From Anthopleura xanthogrammica (Eukaryota; Cnidaria; Anthozoa; Actiniaria; Actiniidae), in NCBI GenBank assembly GCA_964019055.1, contig OZ025215.1:964001-1028000 (forward strand): a stretch of DNA of 64,000 nt, given 5' to 3'. Under the pieces are notes generated by a model. It worked only from the letters and a program-made list of their open reading frames with translations. It was not told where the DNA came from and did not search any database. This document shows positions 46,126 through 57,845 of the stretch, piece after piece (the first letter of the stretch is position 1; every line of letters starts with the position of its first letter). The position numbers were made by a program, and so were the translations under genes.

Positions 46126-46559
46126 GCTGTAAATTAAACAGGACCCTTTCAGCCCCATAGAGCGTTTTAGTTTTTTGCTTTTTTAAACATGGGCTGTATT
46201 GGTCCTACAATTAGCAAATACACAACAGCATAGCCAATATGGCTTCTTGGGCACCATAAACTGGAGTTGTTTAGGCCATGTCATCGACCAAAATGAAATT
46301 AAAGGGCTATTTTAGCATCTTAGGGGATTTTCTTGTTGTTTCTCTGTTTATTTGTTGTTTTCTCGATGTCGGCTAGTTGATTTGTTGCTGGTTTGCTTCC
46401 TTGTTCGCTTATTGTTTATCTTTATATGTATATGTTTGTCTGGTACTATTAATTGATTCGTTTACTTACTTTGATATTTATTGATCTTTTATTTTTATTA
46501 TTGATTTGTTTATTGCCTCATTTGTCAATTAGTTTATTTGTTTATTTCTAATATCAATC

Positions 46560-46830
46560 TTCATACTTCCATAACTGGTAAAAAAAGATAAAGGTAAAGC
46601 GTCGTTATTTTACGTCGGTAGCTCGTAAAAGTCCTTGGCTAATAAACTTGTGGCCGACGGTGCGTTCATTTTACCCCCTTTTCTCTAACAGTGCTCCTTT
46701 CTACGGGTATTTAAAGCTAGACAGAAAGGAAATAAGTCGAAACAAGGATGCGAAGTCACTGGGAATCGAACTCGGACCTCTTGCACCGAAGGCCGCGCAC
46801 TAACCAACTGTGGCATCCTTGCTCCCATTG
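46560..46830 (-). mobile_element. tRNA-derived SINE-like element
   Basis: On the minus strand the head reads CACAGTTGGTTAGTGCGC (A-box type) and GAGTTCGATTCCCAG (B-box type), then a body without tRNA fold. It lies in the spacer between copies 4 and 5. Confidence 0.65.
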
Positions 46831-48340
46831 GCCGTTCCAAAGTTGAGGAAAGTACTGGGTCGAGTGTGCATTACAGTGCACCGTAGGCCTATTATAGGAA
46901 GCTATCTTGGAAATATGTCCTCTTCAAACTCGACCCAGTTTTTTGCTTAACCTCGGAACAGCCAATACATCTAACTGGAAGTTAGCAAATACTTTTGTCA
47001 AAGTTATACATTTTTTTTCAATTTTTTCATCGAAACAGGTTTACTGAACCGGTCTCAGCCGGTTACGTTCACAGACCACACAATGTATTTCAAAATAAGA
47101 ATTTATATTGATTTGAAGGCGTCTGGAGCCATTAGTCAGGAAGGAATGGTTGTATAATAAACGTTCTTAATAATTTTTAAAAAGCACAGAAATATCGAGT
47201 TAACTTTATTTCAGCGGAAAAAGTATTTAATCGATGTAGGTAAACAGGCAGTACTTGCACGTCAAAGCTCCTCTTGAAAAAAAAATCATAAGGATTTAAA
47301 AAAAAAACCTTCCAATATTCAATATTTCTCTTTAACATCACATAACACGTCCTGACGGTGGCGTGATTACATGAGCATTTTTATTGGCTGAGCAATGATT
47401 TCACGAGCTGTGATTGGTTGTGTTGATGTAATCGAATTATTACCGAGACAACATTCATAGTCCCACAAAATCTATTCTATAAATTCACACCATTGTAAAT
47501 TTAAGGACTGGACGAAAAAGCAATATTTATTAGTAGTATATTAACTACACATTTACGATTATTCACGCTTGGAGCAAAAATATATTATCTTTTTAGACTC
47601 CTCGCAGTACTTTGGAATTCTAGCACTTTGTTAAGCATGATGGAAACTGAGTCTTTACGCTTTTGTTGTTCCTCTAAAAATTCATCTGACAACTGATTTT
47701 TCCTTTGACTATTTCTATGGAAATGTAAGTATTTCAACAGACGAAAATAACAGAGTATTTTTTTTCTGATATTTCCTTTGATTTCCCTGTTTTATCTAGT
47801 TTAGGACTCAGTTTCTCAGAGCGCTTTATGAGCTTTGCCTATTGAGCTGCTTTGACTTTAACTTACCTACAACGGGTCTATATTGATTCTGTATATCGTT
47901 GCAGAAGTTAAAAATAAAATCCAATTCACAATTTGTTTTTCTTTTTTGATTTGTATTTTTGTGAGAGCCTCGCTCGTTTCTGGCTTCTTTAATTTTAGAG
48001 AAACGCGCTAAGAGCAGTTATTGCTTCTTGCCGCAATTTTGATGCTTTCAAATTTAGAAATAATTTGGCTCTTATGAATATTATTTAACAGCGCCCATCT
48101 TTATATCATCTTCAAAGTCAATCTAAAACCGACCAAATTTCCTAAAGCTTCTCCTGAGCGCAACGGACCTTCACTGGCCCCTGAACAATGGAAAATTTTA
48201 AACTGAAATATTGACAAAGCTAACATCAAATTCGACCTTGGAACATTAATTAAACTAATGAAAGGATCGTTTTAAACAAGTCATGAAAGACCAGTTAGGA
48301 ATCATATCATCATATCGACTAAACTGTATCTACTTATACT
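46831..48340. other. Spacer without a gene
   Basis: No gene is supported. It includes the segment at 47880-48110 duplicated from 42085-42310, and an inverted pair of the form CTCGACCCAGT/ACTGGGTCGAG around 46855 and 46930. The rest is AT-rich. Confidence 0.5.
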
Positions 48341-48342
48341 AA

Positions 48343-48990
48343 GGAACACAGAACACCCTAGAATATGTTTGTGTGTGTTGGGGGTGGGGAATAAGAGCTG
48401 ATAAAAGAGTTAGCAATCCAAATATCGCTTTGGATAACATATAGTGTTTACACAGAACACCTTAGAATATGTTTGGGTGTGTTGGGGGTGGGGAATAAGA
48501 GCTAATAAAAGAGTTAGCAACCCAGACATCGCTTTGAATAACATATAGTGTTTACACAGAACACCTTAGAATATGTTTGTGTGTGTTGGGGGTGGGGAAT
48601 AAGAGCTGATAAAAGAGTTAGCAACCCAGACATCGCTTTGAATAACATATAGTGTTTACACAGAACACCTTAGAATATGTTTGTGTGTGTTGGGGGTGGG
48701 GAATAAGAGCTAATAAAAGAGTTAGCAATCCAAATATCGCTTTGGATAACATATAGTGTTTACACAGAACACCTTAGAATATGTTTGTGTGTGTTGGGGG
48801 TGGGGAATAAGAGCTAATAAAAGAGTTAGCAATCCAAATATCGCTTTGGATAACATATAGTGTTTACACAGAACACCTTAGAATATGTTTGTGTGTGTTG
48901 GGGGTGGGAAATGAGAGCTAATAAAAGAGTTAGCAATCCAAATATCGCTTTGGATAACATATAGTGTTTACACAGAACACCTTAGAAAGT
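48343..48990. repeat. 105-bp minisatellite, six to seven copies
   Basis: Units start at about 48346, 48451, 48556, 48661, 48766, 48871 and 48976 with CAGAACACC and contain GAGCTAATAAAAGAGTTAGC and TCGCTTTGGATAACATA. Variants are few. The same core occurs as single copy at about 54318-54372 and 58785-58832 in the flanks of copies 5 and 6. Confidence 0.9.
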
Positions 48991-49211
48991 CAGGGGCGGA
49001 TCCAGGGGTGGTCAAGGCGTGACTAGCCACCCCCTTCTTTCGTACAAATAAAAAAAAGTGTATATAACTGAAAAAAATTCTTTGGAGAAACGTTCACTAT
49101 GTCTGCTTGAAACTGTCATATTTAGTTTCCGTGCATTTGAGGCTCCATTTTTTTAACCACCTTTTAACGGTCACACCCCCTCCCTTTTAAAAAATCCTGG
49201 ATCCACCCCTG
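48991..49211. mobile_element. 221-bp hAT-like MITE inside the last minisatellite unit
   Basis: Inverted ends CAGGGGCGGATCCAGG and CTGGATCCACCCCTG match the usual form of hAT-type ends. The minisatellite sequence resumes, decayed, to the right with GTTTGTAGGTG and a G-rich run at about 49233-49262. Confidence 0.7.
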
Positions 49212-49504
49212 AAAGCGTTTGTAGGTGCTGGTGGGGGGGGGGGGGGGGGGGGTTGGGGGCGGCGGGGGAGGGGATAGGTGTCAGTTTGGATTAAAAAAAT
49301 AGTAAACAGGTGGGACTAAAAGGAGAAATAGAGGGAGGTAGAAGCTTGACACTTCAACACATTGCAACCGTGTATGATGCTTAGGCAGAGAATATAAATC
49401 TGTATAATCAAGGGAGACAGCTGTATAATTCAACTAATATGGGAAACGTAGATAGAAAATGGAGTTCTGTTTGTTTTTGAACCTGAAATTGTTAAAACTT
49501 TTAA

Positions 49505-50060
49505 TTTCGCAGTCAAAGCCTCATTCAATTCTTTGTTGTTTTGCATATAAAAATTCATCTCCCACCAACAACGTTTTTTTTACAGAAGATTCTCCAAAAA
49601 TTGATTCATAAAAGATTCCAGCTGTTGCATGGGGTCCTAATTTTCATTATAAGAATTCAAAATAATTCTTATTCATTCATTCTTTTATCCGGCTTCTTTT
49701 CGTCTGTAATTGGATTTGTTTTCAATCTTTTTCGGTTTATTTATGAACTAATTCAATTTTCAATGTACTACAAAGAAACAACGAAAGAAATGACGGTTCG
49801 GTGATCGGACATATGCATGTATTGGCCAAATCGCCAACAATTGAGCAAAAAAACAGAGACAAGTGAAGATTTCCAGAATTTGGATAATTTTTTCTATTTT
49901 CACTCTGTTTTAGCCAGAACTCAATCAACACATTATATATACTGAAGTATCCAAAGTTTCAAACTGCATTACTTTGAAATAAAGCAAAATATCAAGCATT
50001 CTCATACAATTTGTTAGCCTTTCTTGCGCTTATTTTGTACAGTTATTGTAGAATTGCGTG
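49505..50060. repeat. Duplicated spacer segment, copy 1
   Basis: The stretch with GCATGGGGTCCTAATTTTCA and the following 430 bases recurs at about 55273-55720. No gene is supported in it; the frame at 49541-49804 has no recognisable content. Confidence 0.75.
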
Positions 50061-50921
50061 CCAACTCGATGCTCATTAATATGTGTTTACGGACGCGCCT
50101 GGCTTGTGTTTAAGTGGTCACAATCAATTTATATTGAAATATTGCTTTTTGAAAATATATTGATCTGTCGGGTTACGTGATCTTTGAAAATATTTACAGG
50201 TTTCTATGGTGTCTTTGGAAACGTTGCATATTGAGGGGTTGAACGCAAGATATCCCTAGGTATACTAAACTTCAGTCTTAATTCATTTCAACATTTTTGT
50301 AAATGGACCCTTTACCAAAAATATATTGAATGCGAGACTAACATGGAAACACAAAAGAAATGCCACAAATTCCATCGAGAAAAAGTGGGATTTTTTTTTT
50401 TTTTTTTTTACAATTTTATTGGGCAATAGCTGTTAATATAGTACACTATGAAAATAGTTTAAAGAAAAGTAGATAAGTAAAAATACCCAAGATAATTTTG
50501 AGAAGGGTCCATTGTCAGAACTCTTACTAGATCTTTCGACTGAACTCTTGTCAGATTTTGAGGCACCAAGGCCAAGGATATAACTTTATTGACTATAAAC
50601 TTTATGAAAACATGTTCAGACTTGCAAAGCGCAATAATTATCGGACAATGATTGGTAAATGCCACCTAGTGAGTGTCTTACGCTTGTATTATACAAGTAA
50701 GGCCCACGAGCCAAACTAATTGATATCAAAGAAATCTCCGCTTTATTATCCATTGTTTTCAATGCGTTCGGCTCATGTGAAGTTCGAAGTTTGAACTGGG
50801 CTTAGCAAGCTATCTCGGTTCTTAGCCAATCATATAACGTTATATGTATTATATTAAAAGTTTTAATACAGTTATCTAAATTTAAACAATATTATTCTTT
50901 GGTGGTTAATAAGAAGAAATC

Positions 50922-51060
50922 TATAAATCTGTCGGGATCGTACAAGATTGTTCCATCATGATATTACGTAACCATCGCTCAACCACAAGTTCAGACATTG
51001 CTACAGTGTCTTTCTGTATTGCACACGAAAATCACAGAACAATCATTTGGATCTTATAAG
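50922..51060 (+). promoter_or_regulatory. TATA box and leader exon of copy 5
   Basis: TATAAAT stands at 50922-50928. A leader exon follows and ends ATCTTATAAG/GTAAGT at 51060. The acceptor TTTTAATAG is at 52388-52389, 17 bases before the ATG at 52407. The exon is conserved upstream of copy 6, where the donor reads GTTAGT. Confidence 0.6.
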
Positions 51061-51330
51061 GTAAGTTGATAGGAATTAGTTTAACCAAGCTCTGGTTTTT
51101 GGAACATCATTTCTTGACTTTATTTTATTCAACATAACGCTCATATGTAAGCCAGTATGATTTCGTTTATGAAGACTTCCCAGTTTAGTTTTTCGAAAAT
51201 TTAGCAAATAATATTAAATTGTAGGATTTTTTTCTTTCGGAAGTTGATTGCAGTTAGTTCAATCAAGTTCTGATTTTTGGACTTCATTTCTTTACTTCAC
51301 ATTTATTTTAGCTCTCATAACGCTCACACG

Positions 51331-51790
51331 TAGCCAGTTTAATTTCTTTTATGGAGACTGTCCAGTTTAGTTTAAACCATGAAGGATTGCGATTAAAATG
51401 TTTTTTTGGTAAATTTAGCAAATAATATTAAATTGTAGGATTTTTTTCTTTCGTAAGAGGAAAAAGAAACGCACATTCAAAACTTTGGCGAGGACTTTTG
51501 AGGCAAGGGAAAAACAAAAAAATTCAATTGATAATTATGTCGATGAATTTCTACGAATCCGAAGCAATAAGGTTCCCGTTTACATAAAGGCTGGCTAACC
51601 CTTCTAGTAGGGTACACTCTTGCGGGAACTGCTTTACTCCGGGCAAAAATTTGATAGTCCATTCTTTGCACTAAAGTTACCCTGCTATAACGTAATAGGG
51701 TCGACTTAAGTCCCAAACGGCAAGCGCTCTCACCGCTATACTGATTCCTCGCAGGAACTGTTTCTCGATAAATGGCGCCCATTCTCAAAA
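51331..51790. repeat. Segment inverted relative to the duplicate at 56060-56480
   Basis: The order of blocks is reversed and complemented between the leader introns of copies 5 and 6: CTTTTATGGAGACTGTCCAG here is CTGGACAGTCTCCATAAAAG there, and the tRNA-like piece GCGGTGAGAGCGCTTGCC is on opposite strands. Flanks on both sides keep the same order. Confidence 0.8.
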
Positions 51791-52033
51791 AAATTTAAGA
51801 CGGATAAATTGTGTTGGAAAGACAAAGCAATAAAATATCTTCAACAAATTTAACAAATGCATCAATCATCTTGACTTTGAAAAATAACTCTAACTAGAAG
51901 ATGAACTTTAAATTTAACTTTTTTTATTAAGTTATATCATTGCGTAAAAAAAGAGTTGCCGATGTTGACAATGTCAAACAGAAACTAGTAATTCACAAAA
52001 CAAACATTTGAGCAAATTTCTATTTTTTTCACG

Positions 52034-52318
52034 AAAATTCGCCAATTGCAAAACGAGTGGGGGCTTGGGGCGAGTTGCGACCGCAAAGCATGCATGGATT
52101 GTTTGGCTGGACAGAAAAATTTTTTTTTTAGGAATCCTGTAATATTGGATGTCTGGCGCGTTTCTAAAGTTATTTGTGCAGCCAGGAATACAGCAATTTG
52201 AATGTTGAGGCATGTTCTCTAACTAGCAATGGCGAATTCGTCCAGCCAAACAATCCATACATGCTTTGCGGTTGCAACTCGCCCCCAAGCCCCCACTCGT
52301 TTTGCAATTGGCGAATAG
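52034..52318 (-). mobile_element. Fold-back element carrying a THAP-finger coding fragment
   Basis: Inverted arms of about 75 bp (TTCGCCAATTGCAAAACGAG and its mirror) enclose about 140 bp. The minus strand inside, from the ATG at 52211-52213, reads MPQHSNCCIPGC and then IQYYRIPKK, the opening of a THAP zinc finger. THAP fingers are used by several DNA transposases, so this is probably an internally deleted transposon. Copy 6 lacks the insert at the matching place. The right end lies about 90 bases before the ATG of copy 5. Confidence 0.72.
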
Positions 52319-52406
52319 AAAACTTACAAAAGTTGAATTAGTAAATCGTATATTGATTCAGAAAAATTTTCTTAATGAATTTTTAATAGGTGCAGAGGCC
52401 AACACA

Positions 52407-53384
52407 ATGAAGGTAACGCTGGTGTTTGTCTTTGTAATGTTTCTCATCAAGCACAAAGTCACCTACGCTACGATGTGGACCCAAAAATATTCAGAGCCCA
52501 ACATGAACTTGCAAGGATTCACTTTTGAATCGTCCAAGGTAAACACAATCTTTGAATGTTACAGAAAGTGTGAGGAGAACATACATTGTGCAAGCATCAA
52601 CATGAATCCGACAGACATGACATGTGAACTAAAGTCCTTTACCAAGACCAGACACCCCAAGAAAAAGGATCATCGACAAAATATGGTCTATATGGAGATA
52701 AGGGATCACTTCATGCCAGGCTTGGAGCCTCATAATCCAATAGTATCCTGCAAACACCTCAAGCACAATCACTACCATGCAAAGTCAGGTGTTTACTGGA
52801 TGAAGTTCACTGAGCCATCCTCTGTGCCATTCCAAGTGTTCTGTGACATGACCACCGATGGAGGAGGCTGGACCCTTGTCTACAGCTATACATTCTCTAA
52901 ATTTGATGACTTCGGAACAGACGACAACAATATTACTCCAGTACCAAACTGGCCTCTCAATATGTCACCAGCCAATGAATGGTCACCAATATCAACGACA
53001 ACCCCGCTCAATGAGTCTTCCTACTCGGCCATGGAATTTAGCTGGTGGAAGAGGATCGGAAACGAGTTTCTTATCAAGTGCAATATCACTAACTGGGTAG
53101 CCTGTGTTGAAGGAGACGGAAGTCTTGTGAATTTTAGGACGGGTAGTCTGACCTGTAAAGTTGTCAAGGCCATTACACCAACCTGTACGACTATTGCACC
53201 GGATAGGATTGAAGTGTGGGGCTGCGGCGTCGTGTTAAAGAATACTACCAGGGGCTACCAGTTTATGTTGGACGCACACTTTAAGCTTCACCAATGTCGT
53301 GCTTGGCATGATCCTTGTGCTAGGAATTCAGACAATCATCTCAAAAATGTACCCAACCCTGGCTGTGCCTTGTACGTTCGTTAG
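52407..53384 (+). CDS. Secreted PAN/apple-like plus fibrinogen-N protein, copy 5
   Basis: The 325-residue protein starts at the ATG at 52407 after the acceptor at 52388-52389; the frame open from 52266 includes transposon and intron. It has a signal peptide, PAN-like cysteines, PFQVFCDMTTDGGGWTLV and an end HDPCARNS with PGCALYVR. Its C-terminal half is nearly identical to copy 6, but the join segment (HFMPGLEPHNPIVSCK) differs from copies 4, 6 and 7. The variable patch is framed by cysteines in GCGV and just before HDPC. Extra cysteines (KCNIT, NPGC) set copies 5 and 6 apart from the rest. Confidence 0.88.
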   Translation: MKVTLVFVFVMFLIKHKVTYATMWTQKYSEPNMNLQGFTFESSKVNTIFECYRKCEENIHCASINMNPTDMTCELKSFTKTRHPKKKDHRQNMVYMEIRDHFMPGLEPHNPIVSCKHLKHNHYHAKSGVYWMKFTEPSSVPFQVFCDMTTDGGGWTLVYSYTFSKFDDFGTDDNNITPVPNWPLNMSPANEWSPISTTTPLNESSYSAMEFSWWKRIGNEFLIKCNITNWVACVEGDGSLVNFRTGSLTCKVVKAITPTCTTIAPDRIEVWGCGVVLKNTTRGYQFMLDAHFKLHQCRAWHDPCARNSDNHLKNVPNPGCALYVR

Positions 53385-54980
53385 ATCTGCGACTGATACA
53401 TGCATTGATCAAACAAGGGAAGAATATGACACTATTTTTTTCACACTCCCTAATCCACTAGAAACTAGAGAAAAGACACTTAAGGAAAAGGACACAAAGA
53501 AAAAAAGAACTATCAAAACAATTATATCTATTATGTCTTCATACTTAAAACATAGGGTTTTGCAGATGATCATCTCAAGAATTAGCCAAAGAGCCTAAAC
53601 TTCAAGATTCAGCCTAAACGTTTTCTTGTTTGCATGAACTTTTGTATATAATAATAATAACTTTATTTAAACACTTAGCAAAGAAATATAGTGTCTTAAC
53701 AAATTATGCATGTATAAACGAAGAAGGTTGAAAACTATGTAATTTTAAAAATTATATATATGTACATGTATACAAAATATTTAATATTATTATTATAATC
53801 CTGCTGTTTCTTTGGAACGAAACAGGCAAGGAAGGAACCTTTCACTGCGCATGTTACAAATTATCCTACCACATTTATCGTAAGCTATGCAGTCGCTTTT
53901 TTTTTTTTTTAGGGGGGAGGGGGTTTGAATTTATTCACTTGAAGTATTGTTAAAGGATAAAACGTTTCATTTCGTAACACACTTAAGAAGTTTTGCGATT
54001 TCGAGATCTGCTTGTACTTTCCTAAATGTAATTTAAATAGAACTTTAGGATAGGTTACACCTATATAAGGACGAGGCATATATATCTTTCAAGCGATTTC
54101 ATAACTATTGTACTTATAATTAGTTGTGAGCAAGGCTAAGGTTGTAGTTGAGGTTGTAATGGAAGGTACAGAACTTAGTAAGGACAATGGTGAAATAAAA
54201 AATTTGTTTTTTTCTGACAGCCACACCGACTAAGAAAAATTATGTGTGGTCAACCTGGCTATGCCTTTGTATAGATCGATCTTTACACCAAACTTGTAAT
54301 TACCTACATGGTATAACATGAGAACTAATAAAAGAGTTAGAAGTCCAGAAGTCGCTTTGGATAACATAGTGTTACAATCTATTATTATTGAAATGAGATT
54401 GGTGTGCTTTAAATTTACCATGAAAGTTAATATATTAGTGGCGATCTTTAGATCAAAGAAAGAAAAACAGAAAAAGAAAATAAAAAGGAGACGAAAAGTT
54501 CTGGGAATCATGCACGCTTATGACATGTTCCCAATCCCAATAATTATATCATGATAGCCTTATGGCAGTTGGCGCACACAAAAACAAACAAACAAACAAA
54601 CAAACAAACTAAGAAAAGATGGATAAGAAATATATAGAAAAAAATGAAGAAAAGAAAAAAAGAGAAGACAAAAGAAGACAAGACAAGACAAGACAAGACA
54701 AGACAAGACAACACAAGACAACACAAGACAAGACAACACAAGACAAGACAACACAAGAGAAAAGTTGGCAGTTGGCGCAAGCAAAACAAACAAACAAACA
54801 AACAAACTAAGAAAAGAAGAATAAGAAATATATAGAAAAATATAAAGAAAAGAAAAAAAATAGAAAAGAAAAGAGAAGAGAAAACAATCGAATAAAATTT
54901 ATTTCTGCCAAATAGGAAATATTCTTTGTCCGCACCCTGCCAAATGTGAAATGTCCAAAATATAAGATAACACTTTCATA
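53385..54980. repeat. 3' flank of copy 5, duplicated after copy 6
   Basis: About 1.6 kb matches 57846-60050 closely, apart from expansion of the GACAA repeats there. It contains the single-copy source of the 105-bp minisatellite (about 54318-54372) and a GACAA/AACAA low-complexity tract at 54660-54770. Frames here (for example 53299-53598) are continuations past the gene and are not supported. Confidence 0.85.
54660..54800. repeat. AAGACAAGACA / AACACAAGACA low-complexity array
   Basis: Pentamer variants GACAA and CACAA alternate for about 80 bases, preceded and followed by A-rich runs and by AAACAAAC repeats. It is the short form of the arrays at 59165-59385 and 59650-59945. Confidence 0.95.
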
Positions 54981-55272
54981 AAAATCAATTTGTTTTGTTA
55001 GGTTTACTAGTCTACCTTAGAGCCTTCAGTTGTTAATGTTTGTGTGGCTTGAAACCAAAAAAATAAATTGTATTTTGTATAGTTAAGAAAAGTGTAATGA
55101 TCTTCCATTGTCCTGGATACTCGTTGCATCATTAGCTTCAGTATGTGCCTTGAAACGAACACGATATCATATCTTAAGTATCCTAAGCTACGTGCTGTAT
55201 GCACGATATAGCTTTAGTTTGATGCATTAATTCGGGATACTTAGGACCATTAATTAAACTAATGAAAGGATC

Positions 55273-55720
55273 TGCATGGGGTCCTAATTTTCATTATAAG
55301 AATTCAAAATAATTCTTATTCATTCATTCTTTTACCCGGCTTCTTTTCTTCTGTAATTGAATTTGTTTTCAATATTTTTCGGTTTATTGATGAACTAATT
55401 AATTTAATTTTACTACAAAGAGACAACGAAAGAAATTACTGTCCGGTGACCAGACATATGCATGTCTTGGCCAAATCGCCAAAAATTGAGCAAAAAACAG
55501 AGACAAGTGAAGATTTCCAGAATTTGGATATTTTTTTCTGTTTTCACTCTGTTTTGGCCAGAACTCAATCGACACATTATATATACTGAAGTATCCAAAG
55601 TTTCAAACTGCATTACTTTGAAATAAAGAAAAATATCAAGCATTCTCATACAATTTGTTAGCCTTTCTTGCGCTTATTTTGTACAGTTATTGTAGAATTG
55701 CGTGCCAACTCGATGCTCAT
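55273..55720. repeat. Duplicated spacer segment, copy 2
   Basis: This matches 49620-50060 with scattered differences. It contains no gene. Confidence 0.75.
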
Positions 55721-55869
55721 TAACTCATGTGAAGTTCGAAATTTGGAATCTCGGATGTTAGCCAATCAGTTTTTGAGTTTTAATGAAGTAAACTGAATTC
55801 AAACATCATTATTCTTTGGTGGTTAATGAGAATAAATCTAGATTGAATCTGTCGGAATTGTACAAGAGT

Positions 55870-55973
55870 ATTCCATATAACATAACCATCACTCAACCAC
55901 AAGTTCAGACATTGCTGCAGTGTCTTTCTGTATGACACGAACATCGCAGAACAACTACTTGGGATCTTATAAG
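55870..55973 (+). promoter_or_regulatory. Leader exon of copy 6
   Basis: The exon matches the leader of copy 5 and ends ATCTTATAAG/GTTAGT at 55973. The TATA region is altered compared with copy 5 (AATAAATCTAG in place of CTATAAATC). The acceptor TTTTTAATAG is at 56849-56850, 17 bases before the ATG at 56868. Confidence 0.5.
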
Positions 55974-56059
55974 GTTAGTTGATAGGAATAAGTTTAACAA
56001 AGTTCTGGTTCTTGGAACTTTATTTCTTGACTTCATTTTAGCTCGCATACGCTCATATG

Positions 56060-56480
56060 CGAGAAATGGGTATAGCGGTGAGAGCGCTTGCCTTTCGGGG
56101 CTTAGGTCGATCCTATTACATGATAGCACGGTGACTTTACTGCAAAAAATGGACTATCAAATTTTTTCCTGGATTAAAATAAAGCAATTACCCCCAAGAG
56201 TGTACCTTAGTAGAACGGTTAACAAGCCTTTATGTAAACGGGAACCTTAGTGCTTTGAATTCGTAGAAATTCATCGACAAAATTTTCAATTGAATTTGTT
56301 TGTTTTTCCCTTGCCTTAAAAGTCCGCGGCAAAGTTTTGAAAGTGCTTTTCTTTTTCCTTCTCCGAAAGCAAAACAAAATCAGCTTTTAAACTATATTCA
56401 ATGCAATTCTTCGTGGCTTAAACTAAACTGGACAGTCTCCATAAAAGAAATTAACTGGCTTACGGGAACTGGTAAGCGCC
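56060..56480. repeat. Counterpart of the inverted segment, with tRNA-like piece
   Basis: GGGTATAGCGGTGAGAGCGC and GTCGATCCTATTAC give a tRNA-like A-box/B-box pair on the plus strand. The whole block is the inverse of 51331-51790. It probably holds a SINE-like repeat. Confidence 0.65.
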
Positions 56481-56867
56481 ATTCTCGATCAACTTTAATT
56501 CAAAACAAATTCTACTGGAAGACAAAGCTATAAAATACCTTCAATGACTTTAGTAAAGGCATCAATCATCTTGACTTTTAAAAATAATTCTATAACTAGA
56601 AGACAAACTTTAAAATTAACTTTTTTATTAAGTTATATCGTTACGGGAAAAAAAATTGGTGATGTTGACAATGTCAAACAGAAATTACTAATTCACGAAA
56701 CGAACATTTGAGCAAATTTCTTTTCTTTTTAACGAAAAATGAGAAAACTTTTAAGTTTTAAGTGAGAAAAACTTTAAACTTTTGTTAAAACAAAAGTTGA
56801 ATTAGTAAGTCGCCGGTATATTGAATATTTTCTGAATTAATTTTTAATAGGTGCAGAGGCCAACACA

Positions 56868-57845
56868 ATGAAGGTAACGCTGCTGTTTGTCTTCGTAATG
56901 TTTCTCCTCAAGCACAAAGTCACCTACGCTACGATGTGGCCGACTCAAAGATATTCAGAGCTCAACGTATACTTGCAAGGATTCACTCTTGAATCGCCCA
57001 AGGTTGACACAATCTTTGAATGTTACAGAAAGTGTGAGGAGAACATACATTGTGCAAGCATCAACATGAACCTGACGAACAAAAAATGTGAATTGAAGCA
57101 CTCTACCAAAAAGAAAAAAACACGCAAGACTGAGAAACAACAAAACACGATATATATGGAGATACGAGATGCTCTTGGTTCGGCTTCAAGTAACCCAATA
57201 CCATCTTGCAAATGGTTCAAGAACCTTGACAACCAGATAGAGTCAGGTGTTTACTGGATGAAGTTCAATGAGCCATCCTCTGCGCCATTTCAAGTGTTCT
57301 GTGACATGACCACCGATGGAGGAGGCTGGACCCTTGTCTACAGCTATACATTCTCTAAATTTGATGACTTCGGAACAGACGACAACAATATTACTCCAGT
57401 ACCAAACTGGCCTGTCAATATGTCACCAGCCAATGAATGGTCACCAATATCAACGACAACCCCGCTCAATGAGTCTTCCTACTCGGCCATGGAATTTAGC
57501 TGGTGGAAGAGGATCGGAAACGAGTTTCTTATCAAGTGCAATATCACTAACTGGGTAGCCTGTGTTGAAGGAACCGGAAGTGTTGTGAATTTTAGGACGG
57601 GAAGTCTGACTTGTAAAGTTGTCAAGGCCATTACACCAACCTGTACGACAATTGCACCGGATAAGATTGAAGTGTGGGGCTGCGGTGTCCTGCTAAAGAA
57701 TACTACCAGGAGCTACCAGTTTGTCTTGGACGCACACTTCAAGCTTCACGAATGTCGTCCTTACCATGATCCTTGTGCTAAGAATTCAGCTGACAATCAT
57801 CTCAAAAATGTACCCAACCCTGGCTGTGCCTTGTACGTTCGTTAG
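56868..57845 (+). CDS. Secreted PAN/apple-like plus fibrinogen-N protein, copy 6
   Basis: The 325-residue protein has a signal peptide, PAN-like cysteines with a basic stretch in place of the usual TRHPEK, the block PFQVFCDMTTDGGGWTLV and the end HDPCAKNS. The segment DALGSASSNPIPSCKWFKNL groups with copies 4 and 7, whereas the last half is nearly identical to copy 5. It is therefore mosaic. The frame is intact. Confidence 0.88.
   Translation: MKVTLLFVFVMFLLKHKVTYATMWPTQRYSELNVYLQGFTLESPKVDTIFECYRKCEENIHCASINMNLTNKKCELKHSTKKKKTRKTEKQQNTIYMEIRDALGSASSNPIPSCKWFKNLDNQIESGVYWMKFNEPSSAPFQVFCDMTTDGGGWTLVYSYTFSKFDDFGTDDNNITPVPNWPVNMSPANEWSPISTTTPLNESSYSAMEFSWWKRIGNEFLIKCNITNWVACVEGTGSVVNFRTGSLTCKVVKAITPTCTTIAPDKIEVWGCGVLLKNTTRSYQFVLDAHFKLHECRPYHDPCAKNSADNHLKNVPNPGCALYVR

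Noticed and set aside
46740..46820. Possible tRNA gene on the minus strand
   Set aside because: Only A-box and B-box-like parts are present; acceptor and anticodon stems do not form, so it is a SINE-type head.
52266..52406. N-terminal extension of copy 5
   Set aside because: The frame crosses the THAP fold-back element and the splice acceptor at 52388-52389; copy 6 lacks it.
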